From contig CACYWX010000057.1 of the NCBI GenBank assembly GCA_902778205.1, forward strand, positions 1-11,639: DNA of 11,639 nt, read 5' to 3'. The notes beneath the pieces were generated by a model. It made no database searches and had not been told where the DNA came from. It saw only the letters and a program-made list of their open reading frames with translations. This document shows, one piece after another, positions 6,816-11,639 of this stretch; within the stretch, counting starts at the first letter, position 1, and every line of letters starts with the position of its first letter. The DNA comes from an uncultured Ruminococcus sp. GTDB taxonomy: Bacteria > Bacillota > Clostridia > Oscillospirales > CAG-272. Made by a program: the position numbers and the translations under genes.

Positions 6816-8063
6816 TCACAGCGCGGCCTGGAGCGTCTCCTCTTCTGCGATCTCGGACCACCGCCAGAGCCGCTCGGGATGGTATTTCACCGTGCTGATG
6901 TCCTTCAGAATCATCTCCAGACACAGCCCGTTCGACTTTGCCGCGTCGATGGTGCGCCTCAGATCCGCCCGGACGGCGTCCTCGTCGAAGGAGGATCCGG
7001 CCAGGAGGGCGGGGGTGGGCTTGTTGGACATGATGTACTTCGGGTCCAGCCGCTCGGCAAACTTCTCCCGGTCGCTCCAGGGACTGCAGGAGATCTTCCG
7101 GATGTTGGGCATTCTGCAGATGACGTCCAGCCGGTCGTCCAGCCGGTCGCAGCAGCCGTAGTAGATCGCGCCGAAATGGGGGAACAGCCGCTGCATGTAC
7201 GGCACCTCGAACTCCGCCGTGATGGCCGGGGATACCGAGGTGAAGAGCTGAGCGAGACCGAAGGCCCAGCCGTCATGGGTGGTGGGATGGGCGCGGTCGC
7301 ACTCCGGCCCCGGCAGGTCGTCCAGGAAGGTGTAGGAGCAGTGGCACATGTTGCAGTCCACATCGTAGAGTCCGAGGCGGTTGATCTGTTCGATCTGGTC
7401 CAGAGTGGCTGTCGTCAGCCGATCCATGATGGCGTGCATCATCTCCGGCCGGTCCATCAGCTCTATGTAGCAGTTCTCCACGCCCATCCACTGGGTAATG
7501 AAGTCCCACAGTCCCAGGTGCAGGATGAAGCCGCCGAACCGCACCGGAGCGATCCCGGCGAAGATGTCCTCCGCCGCCGCTCTGACCTCTGCCTCCGCCG
7601 CCCGGTCCACGTTCACCTGAGGCGTTTGGATTTTCTCCACGTCCTCGGGTTCCTCGAACTGGTTGACGAACCGCTGGGCCACTACGCTGTTGGTCTCGTC
7701 CGTGGCCAGGGTCTCCTTCACGTATCCCAGCCCGTAGCCGGTGTTGGAGATGGGGCGGGGGATCAGGATATATGGGTTGAGGACCATGTCGGCGGGCAGA
7801 TGCTCCCATTTGTAGATCTCCGACCGCAGACCCCACTCCACCCCGCGGAAATAGGGATCCTCCACCGTGCAGTTCAGAAAGCCGTCCACGTCCAGCTCGT
7901 TCCAGGGCATCTGATCGATGGCCAGCATGGGCTTTTTCATGTTCAGCCGGTTCAGGGCGCGCCACAGCTCCCGCTTCTCGTCGTTCTTCGCGGAGAGCGC
8001 ATAGGTCATGTAGGTCTCTGCCAGCGCTCTCAGCGTGTTCCGGTCCTTTTCCGATACGTTCAT
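6816..8063 (-). CDS. Uroporphyrinogen-decarboxylase-family protein, possible corrinoid/methyl-transfer enzyme, 415 aa
   Basis: The sequence resembles UroD-superfamily proteins common in anaerobic Bacillota, not housekeeping HemE. It carries GFILHLGLWDFITQWMG (178-194), NMCHCSYTFLDD (238-249), PHFGAIYYGCCDRLDDRLDVI (296-315) and ISCSPWSDREKFAERL (324-339). I do not see the HemE Arg-rich N-terminal signature. H241 and C242 with C304/C305 lie roughly where the methyltransferases MtaA/MtbA have zinc ligands (His-x-Cys plus a distant Cys), although the spacing here is H-C. A methyl-transfer role, for example demethylation of a methoxylated substrate, is therefore possible but unproven. No corrinoid-protein gene is visible nearby. 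ATG 8063 is taken because GGGGGAG lies 8 nt upstream; the TTG at 8069 is too close to it. The gene follows the serine hydrolase by 45 bp and probably shares its promoter. Soluble, no signal peptide. Confidence 0.8.
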   Translation of the reverse strand: MNVSEKDRNTLRALAETYMTYALSAKNDEKRELWRALNRLNMKKPMLAIDQMPWNELDVDGFLNCTVEDPYFRGVEWGLRSEIYKWEHLPADMVLNPYILIPRPISNTGYGLGYVKETLATDETNSVVAQRFVNQFEEPEDVEKIQTPQVNVDRAAEAEVRAAAEDIFAGIAPVRFGGFILHLGLWDFITQWMGVENCYIELMDRPEMMHAIMDRLTTATLDQIEQINRLGLYDVDCNMCHCSYTFLDDLPGPECDRAHPTTHDGWAFGLAQLFTSVSPAITAEFEVPYMQRLFPHFGAIYYGCCDRLDDRLDVICRMPNIRKISCSPWSDREKFAERLDPKYIMSNKPTPALLAGSSFDEDAVRADLRRTIDAAKSNGLCLEMILKDISTVKYHPERLWRWSEIAEEETLQAAL

Positions 8064-8108
8064 GGTCAAATCTCCCCCTGTTTCTGTTCGATGCCGGATG
8101 AGCCGCCG

Positions 8109-9494
8109 TTACACGCGGATTCCGACGATCCGGTACTCTCCTCCGCCGAAGCCCACGTTCCTCCGCCCGCGGATCTCGGTCCCGTGCTCCGTGAAGGACA
8201 GGCGCAATACCGTCTCGAAGGGCGTCAGGACATGGCAGACGTGCAGGATCAGCCTGTCCCCGGTTTTCGCCGCCCGGACGGAGGAGTCCGCGCCCTCCGC
8301 GCTCATCCAGTCATCAAACGCCAGCGGATACGCCTCGGCCTTCTCCCCGTTCCGGAACACGATCCGGTCCGCCGTGACCTCCATCGTGTCCATCCCGAGG
8401 GGATTGTCCCCCTGCAGGCGGAAGACGCCGGTCCAGGAATCCTCGGGAACGGGAGAGGAGACGGAGATCCCATCCTCCTCCCAGCAGGCGGGCGTCTTCG
8501 TGTCAGCCAGCCTTGCCGCAAGCGCTCCGTCGGAGGAGGGCAGGGGCTCGTCTCCGACGCAGGGAAGCAGATTCTCCCAGAGAGAGTTCATCACCGCCCC
8601 CATGTCGTCCACGCCGCTGTTGATGGCGACCACCATATCCTGCTTCGGCATGACGATGCAGTACTGTCCGAAGGCTCCGTCGCCCCGGAACACGCCCTCC
8701 GGACGACACATCCAGAACTGGTACCCGTATCCCGCGCCCCAGTCGGAGTTGTCGCCGCCGTGGTTCCGGTTGTCGGACCAGGGCGTGGAGGCGTCGCGGA
8801 TCCACTGCTCGTTCAGCAGCTGAACGCCGTTCCATTTTCCGCCCTGCAGGTAGAACTGCCCCAGCTTCGCGATGTCCTCCACCCGGACGTTCAGGCCGAA
8901 GCCGCCCGTGGCCACTCCGGAGGGGGATTCCTCGAACCAGATGTCCGGGCTCATCTCCAGAGGATCCATGAGCTTTTCCCGGAGCCAGGCCAGAAGCTTC
9001 TTCCCGGTGACCTTCTGGACCACGGCCGCCAGCATGTAGGTGGCGAAGGTGTTGTAGAGGAAATGCGTCCCGGGCTCGTATTCCACGTAGCTCCGGAGGA
9101 AGACCTTCTCCCAGCAGTCCCCGGACCACCGCGGCTCCTCCCCGTGGCCGGTGTTCATGGTGAGCAGATGCTTCAGCGTCATCTTCTTCATGTTTTCACA
9201 GGGCTCGGCGGGCAGAAGCTCCGGGAAGAAGTCGATCAGCCGGTCCTCGACCCGGAGCAGACCGTCCTGAACGGCAAAGCCCACCGCCGTGGACGTGAAG
9301 CTCTTGCTCAGGGAGAACAGCATGTGCAGATTGTCCTTCGACCAGGGAGCGAAGGAAGCCTCCGCGATGACCCTTCCGTGACGGAGGATCATCAGGTCGT
9401 GCATGTGCAGGCGCTTCGCCTTCATGTCGTCGAGAAACCGGACGATCCCTTCTCCGCGGACGCCGGCGCTTTCGGGCGTAATGTGGTTGAACAT
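8109..9494 (-). CDS. Beta-lactamase-fold serine hydrolase, 461 aa
   Basis: This is a class C beta-lactamase/PBP-like (PF00144-type) serine hydrolase. S61-L-S-K64 in FSLSKSFTSTAVG is the S-x-x-K catalytic motif. Y147-N148 in FLYNTFATYML fits the second (Y-x-N-like) motif as seen in esterase-type relatives, and GDGAFGQ (271-277) sits where the third motif is expected, followed by VMPKQDMVVAINSG. The catalytic domain spans about 1-310; residues 330-461 form a C-terminal beta-rich extension. With no signal peptide, a cytosolic esterase or amidase role fits better than periplasmic antibiotic hydrolysis. In this setting it might remove acyl groups from a glycoside, which is inference from neighbours. 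ATG 9494 has AGGAGG 6 nt upstream. It is the first gene after the promoter at 9538-9566 and precedes the UroD-like gene. Confidence 0.88.
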   Translation of the reverse strand: MFNHITPESAGVRGEGIVRFLDDMKAKRLHMHDLMILRHGRVIAEASFAPWSKDNLHMLFSLSKSFTSTAVGFAVQDGLLRVEDRLIDFFPELLPAEPCENMKKMTLKHLLTMNTGHGEEPRWSGDCWEKVFLRSYVEYEPGTHFLYNTFATYMLAAVVQKVTGKKLLAWLREKLMDPLEMSPDIWFEESPSGVATGGFGLNVRVEDIAKLGQFYLQGGKWNGVQLLNEQWIRDASTPWSDNRNHGGDNSDWGAGYGYQFWMCRPEGVFRGDGAFGQYCIVMPKQDMVVAINSGVDDMGAVMNSLWENLLPCVGDEPLPSSDGALAARLADTKTPACWEEDGISVSSPVPEDSWTGVFRLQGDNPLGMDTMEVTADRIVFRNGEKAEAYPLAFDDWMSAEGADSSVRAAKTGDRLILHVCHVLTPFETVLRLSFTEHGTEIRGRRNVGFGGGEYRIVGIRV

Positions 9495-9537
9495 CGGATA
9501 CCTCCTGAAAACGATCGAATTTGGGTCCTCTCAGTCT

Positions 9538-9566
9538 ATTATACCGCGCGCGTCCCGGTCCGTCAA
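9538..9566 (-). promoter_or_regulatory. Sigma-A-type promoter for the serine hydrolase/UroD-like unit
   Basis: On the minus strand there is -35 TTGACG (9566-9561), a 17-bp spacer and a perfect -10 TATAAT (9543-9538). The start would be near 9531, giving a leader of about 37 nt to ATG 9494. The -35 box contains the TGA stop codon (9565-9563) of the preceding GH116 gene, so the two genes are packed tightly while the downstream pair keeps its own start site. Confidence 0.82.
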
Positions 9567-11639
9567 GGGCGGATTTCGTTCCGGACAAGGACCTCCGTCC
9601 CATCCGGAACCTCGATCTTCCAGCCGTCGAGGGAGCCCTCGTATACCGTCAGCGTACACTGTCCCTCCGCGAACTCCGCCAGAGCCGAGCCGAAGCAGGT
9701 CACCACGGGCACCGTCAGCGGCTCGCAGCAGGGAGCGAGACGGATGGTCCTGTTCTCCGCGTCCACGACCAGCCCCGCCGCCGCGGTCATGGTGGTCCAG
9801 GAGGACAGGGGACGGGTGTAGCGGAAGCCGCATTCCCAGTGATTCCACAGCGCGCCGAACCGCCGCTGGTTTTCGTGGATGGTCCCCACGACGGCATCCG
9901 CGTCAGCCCGGTCTCCCACCGTCAGAGCCAGCGCGGCCACGGCGTATCCGATGCCCGTCCAGTTGGCCTCCGCCTGACAGTTCCGGTAGGTCATGAGATG
10001 GACGGGATCTCCGGGGGTGGCGTTGACGAGCCCGCCGTCCGGGGTGTAATTGTCCTCCATCACCGCGTCCAGCACCCGGCGCACCCGCTCGTCCGTCAGG
10101 TTCTTCCCGATCCCGGCGGCGCGGAGGAACCATTCTCCGTCCAGCTGATCCGTCATGAGGGAGCCGTCCTCCTCCTCGTCTCCCCGTCTCCACAGCCGGT
10201 AGAACCGCCCGTTCCAGAGGAGCTTTTCCAGCGAAAGAAGTCCCTTTTCCCGGAGGGTCTTCCATTCCCTCTCCCTGTCCCCGTCGTTCATGACATGGGC
10301 CAGTAGCTCGGCGGCGCGGAGGGCGGAGAGCCACAGCACGGCGATGTAGGCGGGGGTCCCCGAGAAGTTCCAGGCGTCGTAGGTGTTCCGCTTTGTTCCG
10401 CGGTCCGGCAGTCCGTCTCCGTCGCCGTCCAGCTCCAGTATGGAGTCCATGGCCTTTTTCACCGGTCCCCAGAGCCGCTCCAGATACCCTCTGTCCCCCG
10501 TGTACAGATAGTCCCGGCAGACCATCAGCACGAACTGGTTGTTCATGTCCACCCGGTCGAAGCCGTTGTCCACGTGGTCCAGATCCGGGGTAAAGAAGTG
10601 ATGCACGCGCCCGTCCTCCCGCTGATGCGCCGCGCCCATCTCCATCTGCTTCAGCTGAAGATCCGGGAACAGCGCCAGGAGTCCGAAGGAGGCGTGATAG
10701 GTGATGTCCGTGGTGTGGAAGCCGCAGTAGCCGAGCCCCTCCCAGAGCCCGAATTTCCCGTCCCGCAGGTACCAGGAGTCCTTCACGAGGGTGGACAGCT
10801 GTCCGCTCCAGGCGTCGGGATAGACCGCGGGGAGACTCGTGCGGTACAGCAAATCGGCGAACCGGACCGCTCCCCCCTGAATGCGCTCCCGTCCCTCCGA
10901 GAGAAACCGGTTGACCTCCAAGGCGTCTGAGAAGCGGTTCTCGTACCAGTGGCCCAGGCGGTTGTGATACTCTCCCCAGTGATTCGGGAAGAACCAGGAG
11001 AGGATGAAGCGGACCGTGCGGCTCTCCCCGGGGGCCAGGGTCGTACGGCTGCAGAGGGCGCAGGCTCCGAACCGCTCCCCCATCCGGTTCATGGCTCCCC
11101 GGCAGACTCCGAGGAAGGTCTCCTTATCCGAGCGGTCCGCTGGGTAAGCCGGATTCAGGGTCCGCACCCGCTCCAGGATGGACCGGGCGAAGGGATAGGC
11201 GGCGAGGTCCGAGATCCGCTTGTCGAGGGCTTCGTCGGTGAGCTCGTCCGTCCGGTCGGGCAGGGGCTCGGGACGTCTTCCCGCGGCGGTGTCCGGAAGG
11301 GAGCCTGTCTCGCGGAAGCCGAACAGGAACGACTCCTGAGTCACGCCCAGCGGGGATCCCGAGATGTATTCCCGGAGGAAGCGGAAGTGCTCCCCGGCGA
11401 TGCAGGTGATCCCGTCCCCCTCCGCGGACAGGCAGAGGGATCCCCGGTCGGCCTCCCGGCTCCTGTCCTCCCAGGGCTCGGCGGGGATCGGCCGGATCAC
11501 GATTTCCTTTTTACGGGAATCCCCGTATACCTCGTTTTCACAGCCGTCCCGATTGCAGAAATCCGGCACCAGGGAGGACAGCAGGCTCACCGTCACGGGC
11601 TTGTCCGAGGGATTCGTCACCGTGAAGTCCAGATAGAAG
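9563..11639 (-). CDS. GH116-type glycosidase (glucosylceramidase/beta-glucosidase family), N-terminus beyond window
   Basis: 691 residues are visible and the frame stays open to the window edge; a GTG at 11620 is internal, since family-like sequence (FYLDFTVTNPSDKPVTVSL) continues upstream of it. Counting from the first visible residue, positions 1 to about 240 are the N-terminal beta-sandwich region, ending in WFFPNHWGEYHNRLGHWYENRF. The rest is an (alpha/alpha)6 barrel with TTDITYHASFGLLALFPDLQ (309-328), DMNNQFVLMV (364-373), DGDGDGLPD (404-412), NTYDAWNFSGTPAYIAVLWL (418-437) and DQLDGEWFLRAAGI (497-510). These match GH116 enzymes related to human GBA2, which retain configuration. The acid/base Asp probably lies in the NTYDAW/DGLPD region; I could not place the nucleophile Glu with confidence, so activity is not assured. 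No export signal can be judged without the true start. The stop codon is embedded in the next promoter. It is probably cytosolic and acts on beta-glucosides. Confidence 0.82.
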   Translation of the reverse strand, partial: FYLDFTVTNPSDKPVTVSLLSSLVPDFCNRDGCENEVYGDSRKKEIVIRPIPAEPWEDRSREADRGSLCLSAEGDGITCIAGEHFRFLREYISGSPLGVTQESFLFGFRETGSLPDTAAGRRPEPLPDRTDELTDEALDKRISDLAAYPFARSILERVRTLNPAYPADRSDKETFLGVCRGAMNRMGERFGACALCSRTTLAPGESRTVRFILSWFFPNHWGEYHNRLGHWYENRFSDALEVNRFLSEGRERIQGGAVRFADLLYRTSLPAVYPDAWSGQLSTLVKDSWYLRDGKFGLWEGLGYCGFHTTDITYHASFGLLALFPDLQLKQMEMGAAHQREDGRVHHFFTPDLDHVDNGFDRVDMNNQFVLMVCRDYLYTGDRGYLERLWGPVKKAMDSILELDGDGDGLPDRGTKRNTYDAWNFSGTPAYIAVLWLSALRAAELLAHVMNDGDREREWKTLREKGLLSLEKLLWNGRFYRLWRRGDEEEDGSLMTDQLDGEWFLRAAGIGKNLTDERVRRVLDAVMEDNYTPDGGLVNATPGDPVHLMTYRNCQAEANWTGIGYAVAALALTVGDRADADAVVGTIHENQRRFGALWNHWECGFRYTRPLSSWTTMTAAAGLVVDAENRTIRLAPCCEPLTVPVVTCFGSALAEFAEGQCTLTVYEGSLDGWKIEVPDGTEVLVRNEIRP

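Noticed and set aside
6288..9821. An 1177-codon plus-strand open frame
   Set aside because: Only its first part is the AraC remnant. The rest is antisense to the UroD-like and serine hydrolase genes and the end of the GH116 gene, kept open by high G+C.

Overview
The window is a GC-rich stretch (coding lines run near 60-67% G+C). All but one of its genes lie on the minus strand. The content suggests an obligately anaerobic bacterium living on complex glycans, most likely an uncultured gut or rumen Bacillota (Clostridia). That assignment is inference. It rests on an oxygen-sensitive glycyl radical enzyme, strong AGGAGG-type ribosome binding sites, sigma-A-type promoters (TTGACA / TATAAT-like, 17-bp spacers), and cytosolic hydrolases without signal peptides. 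No RNA genes, CRISPR array or complete insertion sequence were seen.

Layout from high to low coordinates, which is the direction of transcription for most genes:
(1) 11639-9563 holds the 3' part of a GH116-type glycosidase, cut by the window edge.
(2) 9566-6816 is a two-gene unit, a beta-lactamase-fold serine hydrolase then a uroporphyrinogen-decarboxylase-family protein. Its promoter has a -35 box that contains the GH116 stop codon.
(3) 6790-3083 is a small block with an intact 713-residue glycyl radical enzyme, read from a good promoter at 6101-6073. It is flanked by two broken genes: a divergent AraC-type regulator (frameshift in a T7 run, DNA-binding domain missing) and a downstream zinc-dependent dehydrogenase (two frameshifts, one stop, C-terminus missing).
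(4) 3082-2605 is an AT-richer spacer with a clear promoter for the last unit.
(5) 2604-1 is a neutral-ceramidase-like protein followed 21 bp later by a GH20-type beta-N-acetylhexosaminidase-like protein that runs off the window.

The outer units look like one glycoconjugate- or glycoside-degrading neighbourhood. It combines a GH116 (a family that includes beta-glucosidases and glucosylceramidases), a GH20-like enzyme, a ceramidase-fold amidase-like protein, a serine hydrolase and a possible methyl-transfer enzyme. The substrate cannot be read from sequence. The inner block looks like a separate glycyl-radical metabolic module that has lost its regulator and partner dehydrogenase while the radical enzyme itself stays open. 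No radical-SAM activase is visible in the window.

The most noteworthy points are this orphaned glycyl radical enzyme of unassigned substrate, the truncations facing outward at both ends of its block, and the departures from canonical active-site motifs in the ceramidase-like and UroD-like proteins.
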